Shown: positions 1 to 12,100 of the stretch, one piece after another | Layout of the letters: each line of letters starts with the position of its first letter | How positions within the stretch are numbered: the first letter of the stretch is position 1 | Assembly (NCBI RefSeq): GCF_950295315.1 | Contig: NC_080171.1 | Location: forward strand, 90,827,016-90,891,015 | DNA from: Erinaceus europaeus | Taxonomy: Eukaryota; Chordata; Mammalia; Eulipotyphla; Erinaceidae | Length of the DNA: 64,000 nt | Reading direction: 5' to 3' | The notes under the pieces: generated by a model | The model's database searches: none | Told to the model about the DNA's origin: nothing | The model's input: only the letters and a program-made list of their open reading frames with translations | Position numbers and translations under genes: made by a program

Positions 1-24
1 CTCTGTGACTTTGAGGAAGTCACT

Positions 25-26
<2 letters not shown>

Positions 27-95
<69 letters not shown>
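27..95. repeat. (CT)n followed by (AT)n microsatellite
   Basis: A pure CT dinucleotide run passes directly into a pure AT run. It is a compound microsatellite and is likely to vary in length between individuals. Confidence 0.95.
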
Positions 96-97
<2 letters not shown>

Positions 98-1680
98 GAA
101 TAGTTTCTTACAAAATTATAGGATTACAATGTATAGTTCCACACCCCACCCTCCAGCCTTCATTTACCTCTCTCATGGTGGTGCTAATAGTGAATACCAT
201 TTACAGAGTGCCTACTTACTATGAGCTAAGAACTTTTTGCATAATTTCTAAGATAGTCTTTGTGTGCCTAAGCACTGAAAAATATATATATCTTCCCCAT
301 TTTATTTACTTGAAATAATTTTCCCTTTTATACATCCGATTAAACTAGACAATGAAAAACTGAATACTAATAATGACAATAACAGCTCTCTCCAGGTTTG
401 CTATGAGAATCAATAAGATTATGCTCCTTTTCAAGTTTAAGGAAGAAGGAAACACACATTTATAAACCAGATTCATGCAGTAAGAGCTCTCCAAGGGTCT
501 GACTCTAAGTCTGAGCACTCCCTGCTACACAACAGATACCCAACATATAATGCTCACTGCAGTTTGCACTATTAGTGAACAAGCCTGTGCTCCCTAGAGA
601 AGGGGGAGGGCCCTTTACTGATTTAATTAATCTACAGAAGAACAAGGTGGGAAATTCACCCTAAGTAAAGCCAAGTAAGTTGTTGGGCAGACTTGCCATG
701 AGATAAATCTTCATGTAGGGATTAGAATGCCAATAAAATTCTTGCTTACCTTGACAGGAGAGGGAAACGTTTTGCCCAGGGTTAGTCATCACAGCACTTG
801 GCCCTGCACTACCAGTTAGCCAGTGTTCCAAGAAGATTCAGTCAACATTCCTAAGTGGCCATATTGTGCCAGACTTGGGATGGGTATTGCAGTTCCAGAA
901 GGGATCAGGGGTAGGGATAAGGAGGAAGAGGAGGAGAAGGAGGACACATCACACATCACACATCACATGTCTCTGGAATACAAGTACAGCATGATAAGTG
1001 CTGTGATAGAGGAAGCCCAGAGGATATCCTTGAATACCACCTGTGAAGAATGGTGACAGATCTGAGAAGACTTCGGGAAAATAAAATAATGGCAGTACGA
1101 CCTAAGAAAGAAGGATATTCCTAAGGAAAGGACCTGCTTGAGCAGACACTATGTAGATGGACACACACTTTATGGCAATGGGGAATCACTTGATATTCTG
1201 CTTAGGCAGGTCTACAGAGAAATATAAACATCTATTCTAGTGCTGGAAGGAGAACCAGGGACACTTTGGTTTATTCTCTCTCTATAAGTGGAATAACGAT
1301 TTTGATTTGTGCGGCTGGAAAGTAGCTCATACTGCCATATAAAATGCTTATGTGCAGGAAAGCAAGAAAAAAACAAAAGTTCCTTCCAAGCCATAGTACA
1401 GATCAATCTTTTAGGAATCACTTACCCTGTATCTGCCCAGGAGAGGTAGGTTCTGGACACAGGAGGGGCTTGCTCCGTCAGCTTCAGACAGTCATATGTT
1501 TATTTGGTGCCTGTTTACCTATATGGATAGATTCCATAATCTAGGTTCAGGAAAGTTAAACTTTACCAAATAAAGCTGATATTGGTTTTTATTTCATACG
1601 TCTATCTTTGTGTTTGTTTTTCACGGTGTCCAATTTGGAAGGAGAGTGGTAACTCTAGACCTTCCTCGTGTACTTCAGGA
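96..1680. other. Unique sequence, no gene seen
   Basis: No exon-like frame or full repeat is recognised. A purine-rich GGA/GAA patch lies near 917-945. The segment around 195-240 resembles the commonplace 'tactatgagctaagaac' part of an L2 or MIR tail but is too short to call. Confidence 0.5.
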
Positions 1681-1689
1681 TAAGGGTAT

Positions 1690-2100
1690 GATTTGGAGTG
1701 CATAGATCTATGGATTTAGAGGAAAGTGGTAAGTTATGCCAGTGCAGTAAGGCATGTGGGAGATAAAACCCAAGTCCTTCCATTTGGAGAAGTTGACATA
1801 TAACAAAAGGTGAGAGATTTGCACAAGGCAGTACAAGGTGAGAGGAAGTAAGAATAGTTCAGGAAGTATAAAGAGTTGTGTGTTTACAGCAGGAAAAAGA
1901 ACATCTGGGCAAAAGAATTTAAAGAATGCTTCCTAGTAGAGGTGGCTTTGAAATTGAAACCAGACCTCTAAGTCAGATAGAAAAATTCAGGGACAGAAGC
2001 AAGAGTTCCCTGGGTGAGGAAGGCATAATAGGCAGGTCCAAACAAATCAATACATTATAAAGTGAACATGGGGAGGAACACAAGGTCATAAGGTCCACCA
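1690..2100 (+). repeat. Probable L2 3' region
   Basis: The text resembles the 3' part of L2: gain-of-weight style runs such as GAGGTGGCTTTGAAATTGAAAC followed by AGACCTCTAAG and a GGGACAGAAGCAAGAGT stretch, which parallel the usual 'tgagctgagacctgaaggatgag ... aagagcattccaggcagag' order. It is highly diverged, as expected of an ancient element. An alignment to L2 consensus would settle it. Confidence 0.4.
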
Positions 2101-2132
2101 ATTTCATGAGAAGTAATCTGAAAAACCTATAG

Positions 2133-2330
2133 GAGCCAGGTGGTGGTGCACCTGGTTAAGCACAAACACACTCTAGTGCACAAGGACACAGGTTCAATCT
2201 CCTGATCCCCACTATCAGAAGGAAAGCTTCACAAGTGGAGAAGTAGAGCTGCAGGTGTCACCCTGTCTGACTTCCCTTCTCAATTTTTTTCTTTCTCTAT
2301 CCAATAATAAGTAAATAATTTTAAAATATT
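2133..2330 (+). repeat. tRNA-derived SINE, B type
   Basis: The head reads GAGCCAGGTGGTGGTGCACC and is followed by a B box GGTTCAATCT, a conserved AAAGCTTCACAAGTGGAGAAG segment, GCTGCAGGTGTC and an A-rich tail. Labels used for all SINE entries: A type starts GGGAGTCGGGCGGTAG; B type starts GGCCAGGTGGTGGC; C type starts GGGGAGATAGCACAATGG; D type contains GGATAAAGCACTGCACTCTC; E type contains GATAGCTCACCTGGATAGTG. These are my labels. Confidence 0.85.
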
Positions 2331-2333
2331 TTT

Positions 2334-2601
2334 GCTTTCCCTCCTTTTATTGCCCTTTTTATTGTTGTTGTAGTTATTATTGTTGTTGTTGTAGTTGATG
2401 TCATCATTGTTAGGACAGAGAGAAATGGAGAGAGGAGAAGACAGAAAGGGGAAGAGAAAGACAGACACCTGCAGACCTGCTTCACCACCTGTAAAGCGAC
2501 TCCCCTGCAGGTGGGGAGCCAGAGGCTCGAACTGGGATACTTGCTCCGGTCCTTGTGTTTCATGTCACGTGCGTTCAACTCACTGCACTACTGCCTGACC
2601 C
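2334..2601 (-). repeat. tRNA-derived SINE, A type, full length
   Basis: Read on the minus strand it carries the A-type head, the B box (seen on the plus strand as GGCTCGAACTGGG), the CTGCAGGTGTC segment and the AACAACAATAATAAC tail. It abuts the preceding B-type SINE, so it probably inserted into that element's A-rich tail. Confidence 0.88.
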
Positions 2602-2639
2602 CATAAATAAATATTTTTAAATGTTTAAATAAATATGGA

Positions 2640-3285
2640 AACAATATTTTGCTTGATTTTGAATGTCAAACCAAGGTATATGGGCCAGAAAGAGCCTCAG
2701 ATTCAGAATTGCTCCCTGGAGGAATAAAGTGAGAAAAAGGAGACTCCTTAGCTCTATCCCAGAAACAAGTCTCCCACCAGTGCCAAATGGAATGATGGGA
2801 GCTGATGGTAAAGGATGGTTGTGCAGCTCATCAATTCTGTGTTTCTTGCCTTTTCTCCGCAAGAAATAGGACCCTGAGCAACTCTGATGATTACAGGTGA
2901 AACCTTCTCATCTGAGCTTCTTATTTCTATTATTAAAGCCACTTAATGCCTAATTACTCAAGCAGCCACAAGGCCTTCAGAGAGCTCCTTGCCAAAGAGT
3001 AGGCAGATTTGTCAGACATTTCCAAAATGCATGCAGCTCTCTTGGAGGTCTCAGAGTAGCTATGTCAGTGGCCCTAATGGAACATAATTTCCTGTAAAGG
3101 AAAACTAATTTAATATTTTCAGGTATTATGTAACCAAGTGCCTGCAGAGAGAGAGAGAGAAGACAACTGCTAACGAGAAACAATTAGAGTGTAGTAGCCC
3201 TGTGGGAGCAAAAAGCCTGCAGGTCTATTTAATGTTGCAAAGGGGGGAACCACCTGAGTGGCTGATTGCAAAGACAGGGACAAGG
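2640..3285. other. Unique sequence, no gene seen
   Basis: Nothing recognisable beyond a short (GA)n at about 3147-3162. Several overlapping short frames on both strands have no family signature and are taken as chance. Confidence 0.5.
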
Positions 3286-3289
3286 TGGT

Positions 3290-3425
3290 ATCATGGTGAA
3301 AATGTCTGTTCTTTGAATTTGGCCAGACTCAGATTTGAGTCAGTTCTGCTGTTTAGTAACTGTGAGGCCTTATACAAGCTACTTATCTTCTATAAATTAT
3401 GCTGATTAAATGGGAAAAAAAGTGA
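3290..3425 (+). repeat. MIR SINE
   Basis: It follows the MIR order: GTATCATGGTGAAAATG, then CAGATTTGAGTCAGTTCTG, TTTAGTAACTGTGAGGCCTT, AAGCTACTTATCTTCT and AAATGGGA. These correspond to the usual 'agtcagactgcctgggttc ... agctgtgtgacctt ... aagttacttaac ... aaaatggg' track of MIR. Diverged, as expected for an old mammal-wide repeat. Confidence 0.75.
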
Positions 3426-5403
3426 TGAGATGTTCATGACTCAGAATCAGGCCCTTTAAAAACAATAAATATTTGAAGTTTCTCCCCACTATGTTTGATC
3501 AGAATTGAGTAATGCATACTTCTCCTTAAAGCCCCTTTGAGGAAGAAAAGTTAGGGTTAGGATGCCAATCACTAGGCCTCTTGGGGTAAACAGTAAAGAG
3601 TAACAGGATGCAATGGATAATTTTTGCCTGCCAACTTGAGCATGCTAACCGATTCCAAGAGAACTGGGCAAACATTTTGAGTGTGTCTGTGAAGATATTC
3701 TGGAAAAGATCAGCATTTGAATTGGTAGACAGAATGAAAAAGATCACTCTTTCCACTGCACATGAACACCAGTCTAGTTGTGGAAACCTAGACAGAACAA
3801 CAACAACAGCAACAACAACAAAAATAGGACTACCTCTTCACATGAGCTAGGACATTTCATCTTCGCCTACTCTCTGATACTGGTACTCCTAGTTCTTGCG
3901 TCTTTGGACTCAGAGGTGACTCTGTTGGTTCTCCTCAGCTTCTCAGGACTTCCAGTTTGCACTGAAACCACACCACTGGCTTTCCTAAGCCTTTAGATTG
4001 CTAACAGCAATCTAAAGATCATGGGGCTTCTCAGTCTCCTAATCATGTGATCCAATCCTGCATAATAACTTTTTGCTATGTGTCAATATGAAATAGAGTA
4101 GGAAAGTCCTCTCTCCAAGACCCAGAGTGATTATAGAATTCTGCACTTCAACTGTGCAAAGGGGGTGACTTCATTTTGAAATACTGTATAATACTGATAG
4201 TGGGGGTCATTTCTCAAAGAAGATTTCATCCCTCCCCTACTGATGTGTTTTGTTTCCTGTTTCTTCTCCCTCCAAAGAAGAATTGGAAATACCTTGTGAG
4301 CCCCTAATTCCTTCCTAAGAAATATAAATGATTAAAATTTGACTGAAAATGTATATCCTACTGATTCTGTTTCTATGGAGAACTGTAATAGACAGAACCT
4401 CATACTATTGCTTGCTCCCATACCCCTCTTCTAATTAGCTAGCTGAGAATATAGGAAAGGATACAACACAAACTTATATAACATACATGCCTCCCCCCAC
4501 CCCCAACACACACAATGCCCACAAATTATTCAAAGAAACCCAGGAGTCAAAACTATCCAGGCAAATGCCTATATATCTGGATCTCTCAATACCTGGAGAG
4601 TTCTAAGAAGATGACAATGACAGATCCCATAACTCCTAGAAATTATGACTTTGCTGCTCTACTATGAAGCATGTACATTACATTTATTTTAATATTTTTG
4701 TTGATTTCTATATGCAGATGACATTGAAAATTGCCAGATAAATGTTAGTGGGAAAACGTTTGGATACAGAAGCAGCAGCAAAGGAATTCCAACTTTTAAT
4801 GAGATGACCAATAGTAGAATAGAAACAGGCACAAAACAACAGGGAGAAAGTATAGACACAGGAAATGTGTGGGCAAAATGAGCAGAGTGATACAATCAAA
4901 TGCTGGTAAACCAAGGCCAATTTAAGAAAGACTGTTGTGGATATTTTAAGTTAGATGTAATAGCCGTGATAACCATAAAACATAATGTAGCATAGAAAAA
5001 AATAGAAATACAATACAATAGGCAAGGCTGTCATGTGATTGCATTATATTCCATTTGCAAGCCATTATATTTGTCAAGATATATGTTGTATCCAACTTGG
5101 AGAAGCTGAAAAAGTAAAGGAGAATATTTTGCTCAAAGTTGCATAGCTCTTCGTTGAAATTAAGATGAGATCTGACACCGTCTATCCTAACCCATTGCAA
5201 TACACCATGCATTCACTCATTGATGCAGCCAAATTCATTTGTGGGTCATCTTCTTATGCCACACACTACATGAATGAATTATCAAAACAATGTTGTGAAA
5301 CACATTATCACTTGAATCATTATGGAGCAGGAATATCAAACTGTTATAAAAGGTCAAAATGCAAGTTTTGTACTGACTTCAGAAGCCATGGGTGTGTGTG
5401 GGG
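3426..5403. other. Unique sequence, no gene seen
   Basis: About 2 kb without a clear repeat or exon. A short CAA/AAC run sits near 3797-3825 and a C-rich patch at about 4490-4505. The short frames on both strands overlap each other and show no domain. Confidence 0.5.
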
Positions 5404-5450
5404 GGAGAGAGAGAGAGAGAGAAAGAGAGAAAGAGAGAGAGAGAGAGGAG
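5404..5450 (+). repeat. (GA)n microsatellite
   Basis: A near-pure GAGA run with AAAG interruptions. It makes a spurious Arg/Glu-rich frame. Confidence 0.9.
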
Positions 5451-5564
5451 ATTGGCAATACATGTCTCATTAAAACCTTATTAAAATAATAAGACAAATG
5501 GTAGGCTATTTTAGGTCCACAGGTCCCAGTTTGTTTACTTCTAATCTAGAAAGAAGAAAGGTTG

Positions 5565-5640
5565 AGTTAGCAGAGGACAGGACACTTGCCCAAGGTCACT
5601 TAGCTGCTCAAAGATGGGCCAGACTCCTGCTCACATCTGC
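5565..5640 (+). repeat. MIR core trace
   Basis: GACACTTGCCCAAGGTCACT and AGCTGCTCAAAG match the 'taacttgcccaaggtcacacagctagtaag' core of MIR. The flanks are too diverged to bound it. Confidence 0.55.
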
Positions 5641-6234
5641 AAGTCCCCCACTCCCATTCTCTCCTTTACACCACACACCTTCCCCAGGAAGACTTCCCCC
5701 AAGGGACTCATCCTTTCATCATTTAATCTCCCTCAATTCTCTAAATCCTATCTATTCCGATTAAGATGAGCTATTGTGCTGGAGATGGGTTACTGCTTTT
5801 CACAATTCTCTCTCAAGAACAGAAGAATAAATCAGTCTTCATGTCTTAATAAGTTGATAATCATTGTGAAATATTTAATGTGCTCTGTTCCATCCTTGAT
5901 CTTCAGGCTTCAAACAGAAATTCATCCCCAGCCCTTCCACCAACTCAAACTTAATGCCCTGCATTTCCTCTTCTTTGTTCTTACTAAGTTAGTTTTCCTA
6001 TTTAATGGCATACTCATTCTTTTATCCATCTAGTCTTTCTGTTTCGAGTTGAAATTTGCCTTTGATAATAAGTGGTCTCTGTTTACTCACCTGGGTTTTT
6101 TTCTCTCCAATATTTGCATTTGCTTATCATTCTGTCTTGGTATATTTGTTTACCAAAGACCAATGAGTCTTGGATTTCAGAAGTCAGCTACCTAATCCAG
6201 CTCCCTTTACCTTAAGAAAAAGTCCATCCATGAT
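5641..6234. other. Unique sequence, no gene seen
   Basis: Pyrimidine-rich around 5640-5760. No splice-bounded frame or repeat is recognised. Confidence 0.45.
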
Positions 6235-6530
6235 TTATTTATCCATTCAGTAAATACTGACTGAGCATCACTAGACAAGGGCAATACAGTTCTCGTCAGA
6301 ACAGACATGGACCCAGGCTCATAGTGAATGCCTGAGAGAGCATAAGGTAATGGGAAGTGACCAATATCAATCAAATAATTGCAAAACGCTTGGTTTCAAT
6401 CTCTGATGTAGAACAGCATGTAACAGAAGTAAACAAATTCACTCCTTAGGTGGGAAAACATGGGCAGGGAACAAAGAAAGATTTCATTAAGGCATAGGAG
6501 ATAAGCAGAGATGAGCAGTTGGAAGCAGCC
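6235..6530 (+). repeat. Possible L2 3' fragment
   Basis: It starts with ATCCATTCAGTAAATACTGA and CTGAGCATCACTAGACAAGG, similar to the L2 'tattgagcacctactatgtgccagg' track, and is followed by text like 'aaggaagatttcattaaggcatagg'. The call is weak because the middle is diverged. Confidence 0.4.
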
Positions 6531-6884
6531 TCCTAAAAGAAGAGACAGAGAAGGGAAAGATTCTTCTGCTCAAACTGCCTGCGGTTCACTCTAGAGTGCA
6601 GACAGTTTTCCTCTAGAGAGAGAGCGCTTTGAACTGTCTTCACTCTCTATTTCAGGTGATCAGTTAACAGACTCTTGGGGATCATCCACATTACAACTAG
6701 AAGGACCCTTAGGAATCACCTGGGGTAACTTCTTCATTTATAAATGGACACAACAAGTGCTTAGATACAGGGGAGATATTGGTGAAACTGTAGAAGACAC
6801 AGCATGAGACCCTAGATCCCATTCCAGTGCTCTTCTGCCCATGCCCCCTTTGCATGTAAATTCCACTATTGAAATATTTATTTT

Positions 6885-7150
6885 CTATTTTTTATTGCCA
6901 CCAGGGTTATCTCTGGGACTTGATGCCTGCATGAGGAATCCACTGCTCCTGGTGAACATTATTTTTCCTCTCTTTAATTTGATAAAATAGAGAGAAATTG
7001 AGAGTGGTGGGGAAGATAGATAAGGAGAGGGACAGAGAGACAGCTAAAATACTGTTTTAGCTCCTGAGACATCCACCCTATGATTGGAGATCAGAGATTT
7101 GAACCCGAATCCTTGAATATGTCAGCATGTGCATTTGACTGCCCACTTCA
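6885..7150 (-). repeat. Old SINE, B-like, extended form
   Basis: On the plus strand it shows TTTATTGCCACCAGGGTTAT, GATGCCTGCATGAGGAATCC, GAGAGAAATTGAGAGTGG and a B-box complement GATTTGAACCCGAATCC. It belongs to an older, longer version of the B type in which an extra 'accagggttat ... ccactgctcctgg' block precedes the body. Similar copies lie near 20.2, 22.0 and 43.1 kb. Confidence 0.7.
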
Positions 7151-7201
7151 AGGACCCAGGAATTTCTTAAAGACAGGATATATGTCTGTACTATTGGCTA
7201 G

Positions 7202-7398
7202 GGGGCTGGATAGTGGTACGCCTGGCTAAACCCACATAGTACTAAGTGGAAGGACCTGCACAAAAACCTGGGTTCCAGTCCCAGCTCCCCGCTTGCAGGG
7301 GGTGAAGATTTGCAAACATCAAAGCAGATCTGCAGGTGTCTATCTCTCTCCCTCCCTACTTCCTCCTATCTCAATGTCTCTCTTTCCTATCCAATAAA
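7202..7398 (+). repeat. tRNA-derived SINE, B type
   Basis: Head GGGGGCTGGATAGTGGTACG, B box GGTTCCAGTCC, CCCGCTTGCAGGGGGTGAAG, GCAGATCTGCAGGTGTC, a CT-rich body and CCAATAAAATGG at the end. Confidence 0.78.
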
Positions 7399-8969
7399 AT
7401 GGAAGAAAAAATGGCTGCAAAGAGCAGTGGATTCTTAATGCCAGTACGAAGTCCCCACAATAACCTTGGAGCCAAAAAAAAAAGATTATTGATTATAGTA
7501 GTAACAGAAATAAGGCTAGTATTTGTTAATCTTATCCTGATTAGGTGCACTTAAATATCTTACACTTATTAGATTTTGTTCAGAGTTATCTCAGTGACAG
7601 TGGTACAGAGTTTGATACAGGCCCTTCACATCTCCCTGTCTCATTTCAGCTGGCTGAGCTCTCTGTTCAATTTGGGACCTCAAGCCAAAAAACAGAAGAA
7701 CTCTGATCATGCAGTCTGCCTCCCCTCTCTTCTCCAGCAGGCAGAACACGATTGACCATTTAGACAGCATTGGTCTGCGGGCCCCACTGCATACTAATCA
7801 GTCACTAGGAATAGCTGCATTAGGGATGAAAACATTTACTGGCAACACTATCTGGCTTCAATATTTCACCTTCACTGGGTAATGAGATGAGCTAGAACAT
7901 TAAAACCAACAAACAGCCTTTGGTGTTTACAGCAAATGTTTGTAAGAGCGCAGGAGCCAGAGGTGCTCTGGGGAACATCTGGATTTCTGGAAACTGTGTG
8001 ATTACACAGATGTGTTAGATTCATCAAGCTATAAAAATATCCTGTGATGTATGTCAGGGAATAAAAACAACCTCCCAAAATGGATTTGGTACAAATTATC
8101 AATCATAGGAAAAGACACCAAAGGAAGGCTGATATGACTCCAGGCTCTGGGAAGAGCTTCAAAGTCAGGTGAAATAGGTGCTTTACAAAGCGGTCTTTAG
8201 TTAAAAGGAGAAGTAGTGGTGGGGAGGCAGGGGGAGGCTGAGGATGAAGAGAGTCTATCTGTTTCTTCCCCTTGCCTACACTCTGTTGAGTACCCAGTGT
8301 GCTACTTGGATTGCTTCCCTCTTTCACTTTCACACTTTAGAGTCCTTATATTGCCCATATATACCTCCTACTGGCTTATAAAACTCCTGTGCAACATGCC
8401 CTAGAACACTTTTCCAGTCATCTTTCACGCCCACTCCCTACTACCAAAATAAGACTCATCCGATTTCCTAAAATAAGCAACTTACATTCCTGAGAACACA
8501 CAGTTTGGTGCCTAATCTGGTTAGTGCCGTGAATTTATTCATCTCTTTGCTATTTTTGGAATGCCTACACAAATGAATAAGTGAAAGAGTAGCTTCTGGG
8601 TCTTTGCATGTGCTCCTTTCCATGACTGGACTCTTCATGAATCCCAGAATTACCTTGGAATCTCCACTCTCTCCACAGAGGTGACTCCAGGTAACAGATC
8701 CACTTCTCTCCCCTGATCTTCACTACTCTTCTAACCATCACACTCCCACAGATCTTACACAAATCTCCAATTTTATTTAGTTATTCATCTATTTATTTAT
8801 GTATTTATTTATTTAAGAGGTGATGGTTGACAAGAGGGTACAACTTTTCTTCTCCCTGTGGTGTCTGCAAAACATTCTCATTGTAGTTCCCTCTCCACCA
8901 TCATGCTCCAGGCCCTCAGAGCTACATTTTGGATCTTGTGTGAGCACCCAGATCTCAGAGTCACAATAT
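7399..8969. other. Unique sequence, no gene seen
   Basis: No gene is recognised. A (TTTA)n-rich patch lies at about 8773-8815. The frames here are short, overlap on both strands and lack family features. Confidence 0.5.
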
Positions 8970-9059
8970 GGCACCACAGAAAAGGGAAGCTTCATGAGTA
9001 GTAAAGTTGTGCTATAATGTGTTTTCTTAGCTCTCCCCCCCTTCCTTGATATGAAAAAA

Positions 9060-9098
<39 letters not shown>

Positions 9099-9102
9099 AA
9101 TG
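8970..9102 (+). repeat. Degraded SINE 3' half with (AAAT)n tail
   Basis: GGGAAGCTTCATGAGTAGTAAAG matches the conserved middle of the B-type SINE in shortened form, followed by a CT-rich body and a regular AAAT tail at about 9056-9100 that has expanded into a microsatellite. Confidence 0.65.
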
Positions 9103-9216
9103 CCCATCAGAATGGTAATCACACAAGTACAATTACAGAAAAACCTTGAAATTAAAAAAAAAATAGTATTAACAGAAAAATAAAGATTTGGTGCGTGTAC
9201 CTAATGCTGTCAATGG

Positions 9217-9358
9217 GGGCCAGATGGTGGTACACTTGGTACAGCAGAGAGGAAACTTCACAAGCAGTAAAGCAATGCTGCAAACCTCTCTCTCTTTTCC
9301 TTTCCTTTCCTGTCAAATGATCTCTGCCTCTATCCAAAGTAAATACATAAATGAAATA
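9217..9358 (+). repeat. SINE, B type, internally deleted
   Basis: GGGGCCAGATGGTGGTACAC is joined directly to GGAAACTTCACAAGCAGTAAAG, so the B-box block is missing. The CT-rich body and CTCTATCCAAAGTAAATAC tail follow. Confidence 0.72.
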
Positions 9359-10067
9359 TTTCCAAAAGTAGTAGTGGTGTCAGATGTCATATCTATGTAG
9401 AACCAAGTCTCCTGACTTCTTACACTTCTTTCTGTTCTGCCTCCTTGATTGGAAAGTGACTAGTGCAGCTACATGCAGGTGCTCCTCCCTAGCAGCCCCC
9501 ACCTTAGCAGAGAGCATTAGCATTAATAGGCAAAGCATTTCCTCTTCTGAAGGGATGATGTCCTAGGAGAGCAGCCTAACTAAGCTGCAACTGCCTTTAT
9601 TAGTTTATGTGAGGAGTGGAATCAAGAAACTGGAATCTAGTTGATTACTTGAAAATCCCTAAAGCGTACCATTGGCAATGGATACTATTTAGTTTAGGAG
9701 AGAAGAAACAAAAAGTTTCAAGAAACTAAACATAGAGTTTGAATCAACACAAAATATAAAGACAAGCTACACTCAAAAAAAAAAAGTACAAATTATACAC
9801 TATATGTGGCAGTATGGAGTTAGACGACAAAACCTAAACTGGTAATGACAGTGTTCACCAATGTTAAGCTCCATCTATGTGCCATACACATAAGGTATCT
9901 CATGCAATCTTCAAAAACAAAAATAACCTGGAATAGAATATGTGACTACACAAATAAATAAATAAATAAATAGCAGATAAAATGATAGCTTGAAACATTT
10001 CTTAAGATAATTTCTGAAATTGTCAGAATTTTCCAAAGAATTAATTAGAAAGAAATCCCCCCTTCTT
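9359..10067. other. Unique sequence, no gene seen
   Basis: Nothing beyond a short (AAAT)n at about 9948-9971. Confidence 0.5.
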
Positions 10068-10190
10068 AACTGGGACCCACTGAGTCAGAATATCTGAGGA
10101 TAGGACCCAGGAATCTGCAAATCTGCGTCCAAACACGTTTCCCCAGATGATTCCTAAAATACTAAAGGGTGAGTACTACCAAGGTTTTTT
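10068..10190 (+). mobile_element. MER5A-like hAT DNA transposon fragment
   Basis: GACCCACTGAGTCAGAATATC, AGGACCCAGGAATCTGCAAAT and CCCCAGATGATTCCTAAAAT follow the 3' half of MER5A, the 'ctgattcagtaggtctgg ... ggcccaagaatctgcatttct ... caggtgatgc' track of a non-autonomous Charlie element. No terminal inverted repeat is intact, so this is a fossil. Confidence 0.65.
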
Positions 10191-11135
10191 GATATTTTTT
10201 TTCCTTCAAACTCCTCTTCATAAAGAAGACTTAGAAATGGAAAGGTGGCATTTGCTTATAGTATGCCTGTATATTATATAAGGTTTAAAATGTAGTTATT
10301 TGAGTTTAAATTCACTGAACCAGTGTCCAGCATATTCCACAGTGGGAGTCCAATTATTCTTCATATACCCTTCTCTAGCCCTTGAAAAAGCCAGACTTAA
10401 AAGAACTCTTTGACCAGCAATCAGGAACATCTGTCTCTGAGTAAAAATATATATATATTTTGCAACAGGAGACCACAGCGGAGAGGGATGGGTCACCTTT
10501 CCACTCTATTCAACCCTCCCTCCAGTTCTACAAATGAGACCCTAGAGGGTCTGGAAAGATAGGAAATTGCTTCACCAAGAGTGACTCCAGGAAATTATGG
10601 CTTCCCTACCTTGGAGGCATCCAGAGACAGTAGGTGAGAGCTGAGGGAAAGAGACAAAACGCCCATTCCAATAAGGTAATGGTTTTAATCTATCAAAGTA
10701 ATTCTCCTTCTTTCAGGGAGAAAGAGGATATGAAATTGCACAAAATGACTTACAGAATGGCACCCAGTCTGATTAGTGTGGAGGCCCAGAGCTCTCAGCA
10801 CTTCATGTATAAAGGAGAAAACTCATTTGAATATTCTCTTAAAAAATTTCCAATGTGAAAAAGGAGAAGAATGTATCTGTCTCTTCAAAGGACAGAAATC
10901 TGGATAAAAGAAACAGGTATTTGGAGGGAAGCCTAGAAGAAAATGGTGTTTAATGAGAAGTGGTGGGGAATGTGATCATCAGTAAGGGCAGTGTCTTCAC
11001 CCCAGACCCAACATTTCCCCAGTTCTGGGTCTCTCTGTCACCTGCAGGTTAAAGTCTAATGTCTCTGTTGGGCATTCAGATCACTCTGTGACCTAGACAG
11101 GGGACAAGACAGCTTTGTCTTAAAGAGTAAACTGG
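10191..11135. other. Unique sequence, no gene seen
   Basis: No exon or repeat is recognised in about 0.9 kb. Confidence 0.5.
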
Positions 11136-11332
11136 GGGTTCGAGGCAGTGGATCTCTTAGTTGAGCACACATATTATCATGCTCAAGGACCTGGGTTCAA
11201 CCCCAAGTCCCCATCTGCTGGAATAAAGTTTCACAAGTTGTGAAGTAGGCCTGCAGGTGTCTCTCTGTGTCCCTCTCGACCTCCCCCTCGTCCCTTTGAT
11301 CTCTGTCCTATCAAATATAAGAAAGATAAAAC
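11136..11332 (+). repeat. tRNA-derived SINE, B type
   Basis: B box GGTTCAACCCC, CCCCATCTGCTGGAATAAAG, CACAAGTTGTGAAGTAGG, CCTGCAGGTGTCTCTCTG and a CT-rich body ending in CTATCAAATATAAG. Confidence 0.8.
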
Positions 11333-11455
11333 AAAGAATTTAAAAGGAATTTTAGAAAAGTAAACTGATATATACATTAAACTTAACTGAACTGAAGGCC
11401 TGTCTCAACTACTGGATCCAGCTTTTGTATTCATGGAGCAGCCATGATGCACACA

Positions 11456-11912
11456 TGAAAAGGAATGACCCAATTGCTGTGCAGATGTCCCCTCAGGCTA
11501 GTGCCAGTTCCCCGCGAGAGTTGGGACATTCTCAGAGTGCCTGTTCTGCCATGTTGTCCCCTCAGGCTAGTGCCAGTTCCTGCGAGAGTTAATACAATAT
11601 TCTTGAAGTACCCTTCCCAACCAATCCTGTCCAGGCTAGTCACTCCCAGTTTTTTCCCTATAAAGTCCTACTTCTTCCGCCCCTCTCTCTTTTGCCCGGT
11701 TTTCACCTCAGTGGTTAGAGGCAGAAAAGGGTGCTGTGCGAGGTGGCCATTTTGGCTAGCTCCACATGGCCCAAACCACTGTGCTCTCACACAACTCTGA
11801 GGTGTCCTCACACAACTCTGAGGTGTCCTCACAAATAAAGAATTGTGTTCCCTCTCCACTCTGGATCTCCTCTCTCTCTCTCTCTCTCTCTCCTCCACAT
11901 CACAGCACAACA
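11456..11912 (+). mobile_element. LTR of a class I-like endogenous retrovirus (solo; ends uncertain)
   Basis: The segment has LTR architecture: a TATA box TATAAAG at 11659-11665 and a polyadenylation signal AATAAA at 11834-11839, about 175 bp apart. The putative U3 contains two copies of a unit starting GTCCCCTCAGGCTAGTGCC (11487 and 11556; period 69), the usual form of a duplicated retroviral enhancer. A second direct repeat of 21 bp (ACAACTCTGAGGTGTCCTC) lies just before the polyadenylation signal. The proposed start, TGAAAAGG at 11456, and the end beyond the (TC)n at 11868-11892 are estimates, because I could not find a clean target duplication. No internal retroviral sequence follows, so it is probably a solo LTR. 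Its sequence is unlike the ERVK-like LTRs elsewhere in the window. Confidence 0.68.
11868..11892 (+). repeat. (TC)n microsatellite
   Basis: Pure CT run inside the U5 side of the LTR. Confidence 0.9.
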
Positions 11913-12100
11913 CCCAATGACACTTTATCATCATTAAACTATATATTTCATATCATTTTCATCTATCACAAAAACATGATTATTACTACTATTATTATTT
12001 GCCACAGGTGTTTTATCTTGAGTGTTACCTACCACTCAGCTCCCATAAAATATTATTCTTCTGGTTTTTTAAAAATTATTTGAAAAAAATTAACTCTCCA

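Noticed and set aside
2133..2330. A-box and B-box-like motifs as tRNA genes, here and in dozens of similar places
   Set aside because: They sit at the head of elements with CT-rich bodies, A-rich tails and target duplications, and lack a foldable mature tRNA, so they are SINEs.
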